64,000 bases of DNA from Streptomyces sp. 6-11-2 (GTDB lineage Bacteria; Actinomycetota; Actinomycetes; Streptomycetales; Streptomycetaceae): the NCBI RefSeq assembly GCF_006540305.1, contig NZ_BJOR01000001.1, forward strand, positions 2,294,001-2,358,000, given 5' to 3'. The position numbers were made by a program, and so were the translations under genes. Positions 50,705-59,135 of this stretch are shown here, one piece after another (within the stretch, counting starts at the first letter, position 1; each line of letters starts with the position of its first letter). Under the pieces are notes generated by a model. That model searched no databases. It worked only from the letters and a program-made list of their open reading frames with translations, and was not told the DNA's origin.

Positions 50705-50775
50705 CGGGCGGCTCCCGGGGTGTGCGCTCCGGTGGCTCCGGATGCTCCGGACGCTCCGGATCGGGCGGTGATCAT
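50701..50775 (-). CDS. 24-aa sORF coupled to the SDR gene
   Basis: ATG ATC ACC GCC, preceded by a strong AGAAGGAG 8 nt upstream, encodes MITARSGASGASGATGAHTP and four more residues, ending TGA in an ATGA overlap with the SDR start. The gene itself has no SD of its own other than codons of this sORF. The peptide is an (S/T)GA repeat and may matter only as a translational leader. It is too short for normal gene callers. Confidence 0.65.
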   Translation of the reverse strand: MITARSGASGASGATGAHTPGAAR

Positions 50776-50934
50776 TTGGTGTTCTCCTTCTGGGCGGTGG
50801 TGCGACGGGCTCCGGCGGTGGCTCGGGGCCTGCGTCGGCTCAAGTGCCTGCGGTCGGCGGGGAAACGCGGGCGGCACCCGTGGCTGCGGCCGTACGGGGG
50901 CACGCGGGAGTGATCGGGGCCGGCCCCGTGTCCC

Positions 50935-52143
50935 TCACGGCTGCGGCTGCGCTCGCGCATGGGCGGAGGCCCGGGTCAGCGTGCGGGTCGCGTGCAGGAG
51001 GAGGGCCAGGGCGGCGGCTCCGCAGACGAGTGCGGGTACGCCGCCGGGGCCCCAGGCGGTTACGAGGGTGTCGACAGGGGTGGCGAGGGCGCCGCAGCCG
51101 GGGAGGCGGGCGGTGAAGACGCCGGCCTGGGCCGCCACTTCGGCCGCGGCCGCGGTGCCGAGGGCGACGGCCGGGGCGTGTGTGAAGCCGTGCGTGGTGA
51201 GGAGGCGCGCGAGCAGCAGCAGCGCGCCCAGTGCGAGGGCCGGGGCGTATCCGGCGGGCTCGTCCAGGATCGCGCCGCACACCGCGAGCAGGGCGGCCAG
51301 GGCGCACAGGAACAGGCCGAACGCGCCGAGCAGCAGGGGTCGTACGGACGCGGCGAACTCCTCGAGGCCCCGGCTGGCGGTCACCTTGCGCCGGGCGCCC
51401 ACGGCGAAGAGGTGCGCGGTCCAGGCCGCCGGTCCGCAGGCCAGGGCGAGGGCCAGCACGGGGGCGGTGGTCAGGGGCCAGGGCCCGGCCGCGGTGCCGT
51501 CGGGAAGCCCGTCGGGCCCGCCGCCGACGGCCGCGCCGAGCAGGCCGTCGCCGAGGAGGGCGTAGCCGAGGAGCCAGCACGTCCACATGCGCGTGCCGGG
51601 CGTGTGCGGGCCCGGAAGCGTGCGCTCCTCGGCGCTCAGCGGGCCACGGCGGAGTACGGCGCGCAGGCCCAGGCCCACGGCCACGACACCGAGCGCGGCG
51701 ACGGCCAGCCGTGTCCGGCCCTCGGTCAGACGCAGCCCGGCCACGGCGGCGGCGCACAGGGCGCCGGGCAACAGGCCGAACGCGACCCGGCCGAGGCCCA
51801 GTCGGGGTACGGCGGCGGCCTCGTGCCGCGGGGGTGTCTCGGCGTCTCGGCTGATCCGGGCGTACATCTCCTCGGCGAGGGAGAAGACGTCACGGTGGCG
51901 GAAGCGGGCGGCGGTGCGGTCGGTGACGCCGTGCGCCTCCAGGCCCGCGGCGATCTCCAACGGGTCGACGGCCCTTTCGCACAGCTCGCGGTGACGGTGC
52001 ATCAGCACCTTGACCGGGTCGGCCGCACCGCGCCGGGAGGGCACGGAGGGGCTCTGGTCGAGGGCCGGCTCGCCGAAACCGCCGACCGGACCGCCCCGGC
52101 CGGTCGGGGTACCGAGGTCGTCTCCTGTTCTCGGGCCGCTCAT
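50935..52143 (-). CDS. Polytopic membrane protein of the PelF-like operon
   Basis: 402 aa. A cytoplasmic N terminus of about 100 residues (HRHRELCERAVDPLEIAAGL, DRTAARFRHRDVFSLAEEMY) precedes about eight hydrophobic helices (for example LGRVAFGLLPGALCAAAVAG, LLLGAFGLFLCALAALLAVC, ALVCGAAALALLLHATRTLT). There is no recognisable transporter motif. It starts ATGA, coupled to the glycosyltransferase stop. By position it could export or hold the product of the glycosyltransferase, a role played by PelG in Pel loci, but it has fewer helices and no visible similarity. Confidence 0.78.
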   Translation of the reverse strand: MSGPRTGDDLGTPTGRGGPVGGFGEPALDQSPSVPSRRGAADPVKVLMHRHRELCERAVDPLEIAAGLEAHGVTDRTAARFRHRDVFSLAEEMYARISRDAETPPRHEAAAVPRLGLGRVAFGLLPGALCAAAVAGLRLTEGRTRLAVAALGVVAVGLGLRAVLRRGPLSAEERTLPGPHTPGTRMWTCWLLGYALLGDGLLGAAVGGGPDGLPDGTAAGPWPLTTAPVLALALACGPAAWTAHLFAVGARRKVTASRGLEEFAASVRPLLLGAFGLFLCALAALLAVCGAILDEPAGYAPALALGALLLLARLLTTHGFTHAPAVALGTAAAAEVAAQAGVFTARLPGCGALATPVDTLVTAWGPGGVPALVCGAAALALLLHATRTLTRASAHARAQPQP

Positions 52144-53879
52144 CGGGAAGCCTCCGTGGTGGTCGTGGGGGCCGCGCACCCCGTCGGTGAGCCGGTGGCC
52201 CAGCTGGGGCGCGAGCGTGCCGCGACGTGGTCCACGGCCCGGGTCCAGCGGCCGGGCACGTGAGCCTCGGCGGGCGCGGCGAACGGAAGGGGCTCGCCGG
52301 TCTCGTCGAGGACGACGCGCTGGACCGGGCAGTGCGAGACGACCTCCAGGTAGATGCCGTGGAACGCCGCGATGTTCTGCTCGGTGGTGAACAGTTCGAG
52401 CGCGCGGGCGCGGGCGGCGGCGCCCAGGCGCGCACGGCGCTCGGGGTCGCGCAGCAGGTTCACGCACACCTCGGCGAGCGCCCGCGGATTGCGCGGGGGC
52501 ACGACCACTCCGGTGCCGCCGACGATCTCGACGACCGCGCCGACGTCCGTGGAGACCGTCGCTCGGCCGCAGAGCATGGCCTCGATCAGGCCGAGCGGGA
52601 AGCCCTCGACCACGCTCGACAGGACGACCACGGCGCCCGAGGCGTAGGCGTCCGCGAGGGTCGGCACCTCCGGGCCGCCGATCTCCTCGAAGGACACCGG
52701 GTTGTGCCCGACGGTGTGCGGGCCCTCGGCCTCGTCGGGGAAGAGCTGGGCGGCGAGCGCCCTGCAGTGGCCCAGGTAGGCGGCGCCGTCCGAGCCGGTT
52801 CCCGCGCTGACGATCCGCAGTCGTGCCTTCGGTTCCTGCTTGCGCACCTCGGCGAAGGCGTGCAGCAGGGACACCAGGTCCTTGGCCGGCCCGACACGGC
52901 CGACCCACACGAGCGTGTCCGGGTCGGCGGCCTCCGGCGACTCCCCGGCCTCGGCGAAGGGGGCGGCGTCCATGCCCGGGTGGATGGTGCGCAGCTTGGC
53001 GCGGTCGGCGCCGCAGCGCTCCTGCCAGCGTCGGGCGTGCGCGTTGCCGTGGGTGACGACGGCGGCGCGCTGGTAGACCTCGGCGGCGAGACTGCCGTGG
53101 AAGGCGGCGAGCAGGGCCCGCACGGCCGGGGTGGTCCCGTCGGCGCCGGCGGCGAGGTAGTGCGCGCGCAGGTGTACGCCGTACTCGGTGACCAGCAGGG
53201 GCACGCCGGTGAAGTGGCGGGCGAGCAGTCCGGACAGGGCCGCCGTGCCGCCGGCCGCCGCGTGGCAGAGATCGGTGGCGCCGAGTCCGTCGTCCTCGTA
53301 CCAGTCGAGCGACAGCGGGCTCAGTGCCTGTCGCAGATGCGCGGCGACCGCGAGCAGATCGGGGACGCGGGCCTCGCGCGCCGCCCGCGGTGCGCCGGGC
53401 GCTCGGCAGGCGCGTTCCAGCGCGCGGACGGCGGCTTCCGAGCGCAGGGCGCGCGCCAGGCCGCCCTCGTCGCGGGCGAGTTCGGCGAGGCCGTACAGCC
53501 CGCTGCTGAAACGGTCCGCCTCGATTTCGGCACCGCCCGTGGCCGTCGCCCCGCCGGGCTCGCCGAACTCGCGCAGATCGCCGCCGCTCGCCGCGACCAG
53601 CGCCGACGCCAGCTCCCCGTAGCACTCGGCGAAGCGCCGGCGCGCACGCCGTCCGTACGCGGTCCCGTCGTCCTCGGCCGCCCATGGGGACGCGGTGCGG
53701 ACCCGGCTGACCTGTGGCGGCAGCGGCACCCAGCCCTCGTCCTCCTGCTGCCGGCTGCGGCTGAGCGCGTAGAGGTCGAACTCGTGCCGTTCGAGCCCGC
53801 GCACGAGCCGTTCGCACCAGAGTCCGGCGTCACCGCTCACATACGGATAGCCACCCTCCGTCACCAGTCCGATGCGCAC
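52140..53879 (-). CDS. pelF: PelF-like GT4 glycosyltransferase (DUF3492)
   Basis: 579 aa. The N terminus VRIGLVTEGGYPYVSGDAGL followed by WCERLVRGL is the DUF3492/PelF opening. The C-terminal GT4 half has VWVGRVGPAKDLVSLLHAFA, RIVSAGTGSDGAAYLG, and the donor-site GLIEAMLCGRATVSTDVGAV with VVPPRNPRALAE. PelF polymerises UDP-sugars in Pel exopolysaccharide synthesis. GTG at 53879 follows GGGGGTG; upstream codons to 53996 look non-coding. First gene of the operon, behind a terminator-type hairpin. A cytoplasmic enzyme working with the membrane protein is expected. The residues visible are intact. Confidence 0.85.
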   Translation of the reverse strand: MRIGLVTEGGYPYVSGDAGLWCERLVRGLERHEFDLYALSRSRQQEDEGWVPLPPQVSRVRTASPWAAEDDGTAYGRRARRRFAECYGELASALVAASGGDLREFGEPGGATATGGAEIEADRFSSGLYGLAELARDEGGLARALRSEAAVRALERACRAPGAPRAAREARVPDLLAVAAHLRQALSPLSLDWYEDDGLGATDLCHAAAGGTAALSGLLARHFTGVPLLVTEYGVHLRAHYLAAGADGTTPAVRALLAAFHGSLAAEVYQRAAVVTHGNAHARRWQERCGADRAKLRTIHPGMDAAPFAEAGESPEAADPDTLVWVGRVGPAKDLVSLLHAFAEVRKQEPKARLRIVSAGTGSDGAAYLGHCRALAAQLFPDEAEGPHTVGHNPVSFEEIGGPEVPTLADAYASGAVVVLSSVVEGFPLGLIEAMLCGRATVSTDVGAVVEIVGGTGVVVPPRNPRALAEVCVNLLRDPERRARLGAAARARALELFTTEQNIAAFHGIYLEVVSHCPVQRVVLDETGEPLPFAAPAEAHVPGRWTRAVDHVAARSRPSWATGSPTGCAAPTTTTEASR

Positions 53880-53968
53880 GCGTGCACCCCCGATCTCCCG
53901 TCTGTCCCGTGTGGGGAGCCGCCGTCGCACCGGCGGCTCGCAGCGGGACGAACGTATGCGGACATGAC

Positions 53969-54002
53969 GGTGGCGTGATGGACGGTTGTCCATCACGCCA
54001 CC
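53969..54002 (-). terminator. Hairpin terminator after the DUF3152 gene
   Basis: GGTGGCGTGATGGAC / GTCCATCACGCCACC, a 15-bp perfect stem with a 4-nt loop, between the DUF3152 stop and the pelF-like start. Confidence 0.75.
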
Positions 54003-54110
54003 AAAAGGGGTGAACAGTCGTAACTTTCCCGCACGGACGGCGTTCCGTCGCGCTAGGAGATCAACCGGACACGAACCATCACGCCGCGGTCCGGTCCGGC
54101 CGGCCTCCGG

Positions 54111-55715
54111 TCACTTCCCCGGATAGGGCCAGGCATTGGGCAGGCAGTGGATTCCGTCGTGGTCGAGGAACTTCGTCTGCTGCTGCATGACGGGCGCCGG
54201 CGCGCCGTCCTTGTCGCAGGTGACGTGGCCGAAGCCGAGCCGGTGGCCGACCTCGTGGTTGATCAGCATCTGCCGGTAGGCGTACATCTCGTCGCCGTAG
54301 GTCTGGGAGCCCTGCGCCCACCGGTAGGCGTTGATCATCACGCGTTCGGTGGCGGCCGAGTCGCAGGAGACGTTGTCCACGGTGGTGTCCAGGCCGGACT
54401 TGGCGCACCAGATGGCGGTGGTGCCCGGGCTGGCGAGCGTGATGACGAAGTCGGGGCGGCCGGAGGAGATGCGCTCGAAGGCGCGGGCACCGTTGTGGGC
54501 CCAGCTGCGGTGGTCGTTGAGCGTCTTCTGCACGGCCGCGGCGAAGAGCTCGCCGTCCAGGCCGAGGCCCTGCTCCACGTCGACGCGGTAGGTGTACTTG
54601 CGTCCCGTGCCGGGCGCCTTGGCGAAGCCCGGAACCGCGTCGAACCGGCCGGAGCCCTTCAGGGCGGGCCTGAGCGGGTACTTCGTGCTCATCTTCTGGT
54701 CGTACGTCAGTGCCGACACGTTCGGCGGCGCGGACGGGGCCGCCTTGCCGTCCCCGCCCGCGATGCCGGCGGTGCCGGGCCCCGCCCGGTCGGTCGCGGA
54801 CTGGGAAAGCACCCCGGCGCCGGACTGGTCCTCGGCGACCTGCCCGGCGACGACGACGGCGAGCACGGTGGTGACGGCGGCGGCCGCTATGCCGGTGAAC
54901 GCCTTCCCCTTGGTCGCGGTCCCCCGTACGGACTCGCCGGCCGGTCGTGCGGTGTCGTCCCCGCCGTCCACCGCGTCCTGCCCGGCCGGAGCGAAGGGCG
55001 GTGCCGCGGTCGGGTTCGCGGTGCTCACGCCACCGCGGGGCCGGGGGGCGAAGACGTCGTCGTCCTCGTCGAAGGCGTCGAGGTAGTCCTGCCGCGGCCC
55101 GGCGGGCGAGGCCCGCCGCTGCCGGGGAATCGGAGCGCGGGTACGCACGGAGGCGGCGGTGGGAGCGGTGGAGCCGACGAGGCCCGTCGAGCTGCCGAGA
55201 CCGGCGGCCGTCGGTCCCTGCGCCCCGCCCCCGTTCATGCCTTGCGTTCCCAACTGCCCCCAGCCGCCACCGGTTTCCCGCTGCTCCGGGTGCCCACCTC
55301 GAACCGGCGGAATCCCGCCGGCCGGGGTCCCGTCGGGCAACCGCGGAACCCCGCGAGCCGGTGTGCCGTCGGCAAGTCGGGGACCTCCCCGCGCCGGAGC
55401 GCCGGTGCCGTCGGCGAAACGCGGTGTCCCGTCCTGGAAGCGGGGCCCGCCGCCGGCCGGCCCCGCGGAGGTGGTCCGCTGTCCGAGTGCCGGGCCGGGG
55501 TTCGGCCCCGCACCCGGCCCCGGCCGACCACCGGGACCGTGCCAGGGCTCGGCGCCGTCCCGGTTCTCGCGGGCGTCCCAGCGCTCCGGGCCGCCGTGCG
55601 GCCCGTGGCCGTCCCGTGGCCCGTACCCCTCCTGGGGCGGCCGGTCGTCCCGGCCGGTGCTCGTGTTCTTGGTCCTGCCCTTGGGCGCGGGCCCGCGGCG
55701 GCTGTGGCGTCCCAC
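54111..55715 (-). CDS. DUF3152 membrane-anchored, zincin-like protein
   Basis: 534 aa. The first 250 residues are Gly/Pro/Arg-rich with degenerate repeats (GGPRLADGTPARGVPRLPDG). A single membrane anchor follows (FTGIAAAAVTTVLAVVVAGQ, about 270-290), then the DUF3152 domain outside (about 340-534). It contains MLINHEVGHRLGFGHVTC, an HExxH-like H-E-V-G-H plus a downstream His, as in metzincin-type proteases, although catalysis has not been shown. Cys residues CAKS, CDSAATE, CDKDG and HCLPNAW suggest disulfides. GTG at 55715. It lies 8 bp downstream of the alpha/beta hydrolase gene. Confidence 0.87.
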   Translation of the reverse strand: MGRHSRRGPAPKGRTKNTSTGRDDRPPQEGYGPRDGHGPHGGPERWDARENRDGAEPWHGPGGRPGPGAGPNPGPALGQRTTSAGPAGGGPRFQDGTPRFADGTGAPARGGPRLADGTPARGVPRLPDGTPAGGIPPVRGGHPEQRETGGGWGQLGTQGMNGGGAQGPTAAGLGSSTGLVGSTAPTAASVRTRAPIPRQRRASPAGPRQDYLDAFDEDDDVFAPRPRGGVSTANPTAAPPFAPAGQDAVDGGDDTARPAGESVRGTATKGKAFTGIAAAAVTTVLAVVVAGQVAEDQSGAGVLSQSATDRAGPGTAGIAGGDGKAAPSAPPNVSALTYDQKMSTKYPLRPALKGSGRFDAVPGFAKAPGTGRKYTYRVDVEQGLGLDGELFAAAVQKTLNDHRSWAHNGARAFERISSGRPDFVITLASPGTTAIWCAKSGLDTTVDNVSCDSAATERVMINAYRWAQGSQTYGDEMYAYRQMLINHEVGHRLGFGHVTCDKDGAPAPVMQQQTKFLDHDGIHCLPNAWPYPGK

Positions 55716-55723
55716 GTCGGCCC

Positions 55724-56917
55724 TCAGCCCCCCGCCGCGCCGGAGGAGGCTCCACCGCCGGCCTCCGGGCCGGAAGCACCACCGACCGCCCGGGCGCCGG
55801 AAGCGCCACCGCCGGTCCGCGCGCCGGAAGTCCGGCCGGCCGTCCCGGCCCTGGAAGCCCCACGGCCGGCTTCGGCACCGGCGGACTCGACGCCGGTCCG
55901 TACGCCGCCGTCACCCCCGACCCCGGCGGCCGCTCCCGGTTCCGTCATCGATCCGGCCTCCAAATCTCCCGTGTCCAGCAGTAGTTCGCGGAAGGCGGTA
56001 GCCACGGTCTCCGGGTACTCCATCATCGCCACATGGCCGGCGTCCGGCAGGGTGAGGAGGCGGGAGTCGCGGAAGGCACGGGCCGCCCGCTGCGCCATGC
56101 GGAAGCCGACGAGCTGGTCACGGCCGCCGTAGATCAGCAGTGTGGGCGCGAGGACCCGCGCCGCCTGCCGCCACAGGCCGTGCTGACCGCCCAGCGTGTA
56201 CGCGTCCACGATCCCGCGCGCGGAGCGCGACATCGCGTCCCAGAAGTATGGCAGTTGAAGCCGCCGCTCCATCTCCCGCACCGCGTTGCGGAACCCCTCG
56301 GGCGTCACCCGCCCCGGGTCGCCGTAGCAGAGGGCCATGACCCCGCGGACCCGCTGCTCCGCCGTCCACTCCCGGGTGAGCCGGGTGAACAGGGTGGTCA
56401 CGCCGGGCACCGCGAGCAGGCCGGTCGGGACGGCGGTGCGCTGCACCCGGAGTTCGGGCAGCGCGGGCGAGACGAGCGTGAGCGTCCGCACGAGATCGGG
56501 CCGCAGCGCCGCGACGCGCGTGGACACGGCGCCGCCCAGCGAGTTGCCCATCAGGTGCACCGGTCCGCGGTCCGAGGCGTCGAGGAAGCGGATCACCGCG
56601 CGCGCGTGGCCGGTGACGGAGTAGTCGCCGTCGTCCGGTGGCGGGGAGTCGCCGAAGCCCGGCAGGTCGACCGCCTCGCCGTCGACGACACCGTCGAGCA
56701 GCGGCATCAGCGCGGACCAGTTCCGGGAGGAGCCACCGAGGCCGTGCACGTACAGCGCGGGCGGCAGTCCCTCCCGCGCGGGCGGCCGCGTGCGTACCGA
56801 CAGTGTGATCCCCGGCAGTTCGACCGAGCGCAGCCGCTCGCCCTCCTCGACCCCGACGGGCGTCACCCGCGGGAAGACGTTGGCGGGCGGCACGAAAGGC
56901 AGCTCGGTCGAAGACAT
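55724..56917 (-). CDS. Alpha/beta hydrolase with low-complexity C-terminal tail
   Basis: 397 aa. Catalytic features: PALYVHGLGGSSRNWSAL (oxyanion), VHLMGNSLGGAVSTRVA with nucleophile Ser (about residue 132), Asp in LIYGGRDQLVGFRMA, His in LPDAGHVAMMEYPE. Residues 318-397 are Gly/Ala/Ser-rich, with GGGASGARAVGGASGPEAGG, an unusual extension of the hydrolase. The substrate is unknown. First gene of a pair with DUF3152, divergent from the 70-aa acidic gene. It has no signal peptide. The tail could be strain-variable. Confidence 0.87.
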   Translation of the reverse strand: MSSTELPFVPPANVFPRVTPVGVEEGERLRSVELPGITLSVRTRPPAREGLPPALYVHGLGGSSRNWSALMPLLDGVVDGEAVDLPGFGDSPPPDDGDYSVTGHARAVIRFLDASDRGPVHLMGNSLGGAVSTRVAALRPDLVRTLTLVSPALPELRVQRTAVPTGLLAVPGVTTLFTRLTREWTAEQRVRGVMALCYGDPGRVTPEGFRNAVREMERRLQLPYFWDAMSRSARGIVDAYTLGGQHGLWRQAARVLAPTLLIYGGRDQLVGFRMAQRAARAFRDSRLLTLPDAGHVAMMEYPETVATAFRELLLDTGDLEAGSMTEPGAAAGVGGDGGVRTGVESAGAEAGRGASRAGTAGRTSGARTGGGASGARAVGGASGPEAGGGASSGAAGG

Positions 56918-57129
56918 GCGGGCAATGTTACGAGACGATCACGTAGCGACTCATGTGTTCGCCTGTGTTCGCGGTCACAGATCGTGCGCGGGCAGGACCG
57001 CCGATCGGGCCGCGGATCGCATAGCGTCGCCATCGGGTGTCTCCTAGGCTCATACAGAGGGCACCCGCCCATGGCCCCTGCTTCTTCCAGGGACATTCGC
57101 AGGGACATTCCGCAGGAAGGGAGCCCAGC

Positions 57130-57342
57130 ATGGCATTCGACCCCACCGATCCCGAGACGTTCGAGGACGGCGACGCCACGGAGATCGCCGTCGAGGCCCC
57201 GGAGGGCGACGCCGCCGAGCAGCACGCGGACGTGGCGCCGGACCACGACGAACCCCTCACCGGGGACCCGGACAGCGCCAACGAGGCCGATCTCATCGAG
57301 CAGGCGCGGGTCGTCTCCATCGACGAGGACGACTACCGGTGA
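57130..57342 (+). CDS. Small acidic protein of unknown function
   Basis: 70 aa, strongly acidic (MAFDPTDPETFEDGDATEIA, ending VVSIDEDDYR), no Cys and no hydrophobic core, so probably disordered. ATG at 57130 has AGGAAGGGAG. TAGGCT near 57046 could be its -10. I do not recognise the family, though short acidic ORFs with this DEDDYR end occur in other Streptomyces genomes as far as I recall. Confidence 0.7.
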   Translation: MAFDPTDPETFEDGDATEIAVEAPEGDAAEQHADVAPDHDEPLTGDPDSANEADLIEQARVVSIDEDDYR

Positions 57343-57578
57343 GGGACGGGGCGGACGGGGTGGCGCATGAGGCGACGCTCGGGACGCGCGGCGGGAGAGA
57401 CCGCCGCTGAGCAGGAGCGGAGGGTTATGCCCACCTTGAGCCTGTTTGAAACGCTCTATGCCGCTTTTGTCGCCGTCCGGTCCGTGAAATCCTGCGCTCG
57501 CACCGCGCACACCACGGTTACCGAAAAGTACGATGGCGGCGCGGCGCACACCGCATGTGGACGACTTTGGGAGGCGGC

Positions 57579-58223
57579 GTGACAGCCATCGAGCAGACAG
57601 AGGCGGCACGCCCGCGAGGCACGCGCCTGCCGCGCCGTGCCCGACGGAACCAGCTGCTGGGCGCCGCCCAGGAAGTCTTCGTGGCACAGGGCTACCACGC
57701 GGCCGCCATGGACGACATCGCCGAGCGCGCCGGCGTCAGCAAGCCGGTGCTCTACCAGCACTTCCCCGGCAAGCTCGACCTCTACCTCGCCCTGCTGGAC
57801 CAGCACTGCGAGGCGCTCATCCAGTCGGTACGGGGCGCGCTCGCCTCGACCACCGACAACAAGCAGCGCGTGCGCGCCACGATGGACGCGTACTTCGCCT
57901 ACGTCGAGGACGACGGCGGCGCCTTCCGGCTGGTCTTCGAATCCGACCTGACGAACGAGCCGGCGGTGCGCGAGCGCGTCGACAAGGTCACCAACGAGTG
58001 CGCCGAGGCGATCTGCGAGGTCATCGCGGAGGACACGGGCCTCTCGCGCGCGGAGTCGATGCTGCTGGCCTCGGGCCTCGGCGGACTCGCCCAAGTGGTG
58101 GCCCGTTCCTGGCTGAACAGCGACCGCAGCGTCCCCCGCGACCAGGCGGTCCAGTTGCTGGCGTCCCTGGCGTGGCGCGGCATCGCCGGCTTCCCGCTGC
58201 ACGGCGCCGAGCAGCACCACTGA
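57579..58223 (+). CDS. TetR-family transcriptional regulator
   Basis: 214 aa. N-terminal HTH: RRARRNQLLGAAQEVFVAQG then MDDIAERAGVSKPVLYQHFP (about 25-62), a classical TetR DNA-binding domain; the C-terminal helical domain (about 80-200) has YVEDDGGAFRLVFESDLTNE and ASGLGGLAQVVARSWL. The homologue in M. tuberculosis beside DUF3107 (Rv3208, from memory) is of the same type. The ligand is unknown. GTG at 57579 follows GGGAGGCGGC; an ATG at 57555 is open but lies before the SD. Confidence 0.9.
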   Translation: MTAIEQTEAARPRGTRLPRRARRNQLLGAAQEVFVAQGYHAAAMDDIAERAGVSKPVLYQHFPGKLDLYLALLDQHCEALIQSVRGALASTTDNKQRVRATMDAYFAYVEDDGGAFRLVFESDLTNEPAVRERVDKVTNECAEAICEVIAEDTGLSRAESMLLASGLGGLAQVVARSWLNSDRSVPRDQAVQLLASLAWRGIAGFPLHGAEQHH

Positions 58224-58398
58224 GCGCGGGCGGCACCCCCGCACCCCGCCGGGGCACCGCCGTACGGGGGTTCTGTTCCCGTGGGCTGTTCGCTCCTGGC
58301 GTTCCCGGGCGGAGCGTGCTCGTCCCCTCACCGGGCTAATGTGTGCTGGTACGGCGCGGAAGGTCGCGCACTTCACTGACCGTCGGAGGGACATAGCC

Positions 58399-58626
58399 GT
58401 GGAGGTCAAGATCGGCGTGCAGCACGCGCCCCGCGAGATCGTTCTGGAGAGCGGTCAGACCGCCGAGGAGGTCGAGCGGGCGGTGTCCGAGGCGCTGGCC
58501 GGGAAGTCGCAGCTGCTGACCCTCGTCGACGAGCACGGCCGCAAGGTGCTGGTACCGGCCGACCGCCTCGCGTACGTCGAGCTCGGCGAGCCGGCCCCGC
58601 GCAAGGTGGGCTTCGGCGCGCTGTAG
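58399..58626 (+). CDS. DUF3107 (TB9.4-like) protein
   Basis: 75 aa beginning VEVKIGVQHAPREIVLESGQ. It matches DUF3107 along its length, including LVDEHGRKVLVPADRLAYVE and the end KVGFGAL. Its function is unknown; the mycobacterial form (TB9.4) is known as a T-cell antigen. GTG at 58399 follows CGGAGGGAC. It lies 175 bp after the TetR gene, in the same order as in mycobacteria, and ends at a strong terminator. Confidence 0.9.
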   Translation: MEVKIGVQHAPREIVLESGQTAEEVERAVSEALAGKSQLLTLVDEHGRKVLVPADRLAYVELGEPAPRKVGFGAL

Positions 58627-58645
58627 TCGCTGCGTCGCGGATGAC

Positions 58646-58684
58646 GGGAGGGGCCCGGCGGTGGAGAACCGCCGGGCCCCTCCC
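58646..58684 (+). terminator. Terminator after DUF3107
   Basis: Perfect 17-bp stem GGGAGGGGCCCGGCGGT / ACCGCCGGGCCCCTCCC with a 5-nt loop. Confidence 0.8.
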
Positions 58685-58818
58685 GCGTCTCCCTTTCCCG
58701 GGTGGCGCTTTCACGGGTGGCGCACAATCCGCTCACAGAGAGGGTTGCATTCCGCAGGTCAGGGGTAAGACCGGCTACGAACCACCAGCACCGGCCGATC
58801 GTGTGGGAGGGAACCGGC

Positions 58819-59088
58819 ATGTTCTTGGAAACGCTCGGCTCGGCGCTGATCGGCCTGCTGTTCGGCTGGGCCGCGCTCCACCGTCTGTCCCACCGTCTGC
58901 CGTCCCGTCTCCTGGTGCAGTCGACCGGTGTCGCGGGGGGCCTCTTCGGTGGTTTCGTCACGCACAGCGCGCTGGGCTCCGGCAGCCTGCTGCCGACGCT
59001 GCTCGGCGCGGTGGTCGTCTCGGCCGCCTCGCTGTCCCTGCTGGTACGCCCCGCGGGAAGACTGCGCCGTCGGTCGGCGCCGGCCTGA
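58819..59088 (+). CDS. Small membrane protein
   Basis: 89 aa with three hydrophobic segments (LGSALIGLLFGWAALHRL, STGVAGGLFGGFVTHSAL, LLPTLLGAVVVSAASLSLLV) and a basic C terminus. ATG at 58819 follows GGGAGGGAACC. It has no recognised family. It lies between DUF3107 and the ferritin-like gene, where mycobacteria also have a small membrane protein gene (Rv3209, uncertain). It is convergent with the ferritin-like gene, 47 bp apart. Confidence 0.7.
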   Translation: MFLETLGSALIGLLFGWAALHRLSHRLPSRLLVQSTGVAGGLFGGFVTHSALGSGSLLPTLLGAVVVSAASLSLLVRPAGRLRRRSAPA

Positions 59089-59135
59089 TCCGACGCCGAC
59101 GGCGGCGCACCCCCTGACCACGTCTCCCGGCAGTC

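Noticed and set aside
50935..53817. Single 960-codon ORF joining membrane protein and pelF antisense-frame
   Set aside because: The upstream two thirds is a frame shadow of the glycosyltransferase; the membrane protein starts at the ATGA overlap at 52143.
57427..57582. 51-codon ORF (MPTLSLFETLYAAF...) overlapping the TetR start as GTGA
   Set aside because: Coupling layout is suggestive, but third positions are only moderately G/C, and the region also holds a TACGAT -10 candidate near 57528; more likely leader or promoter DNA.
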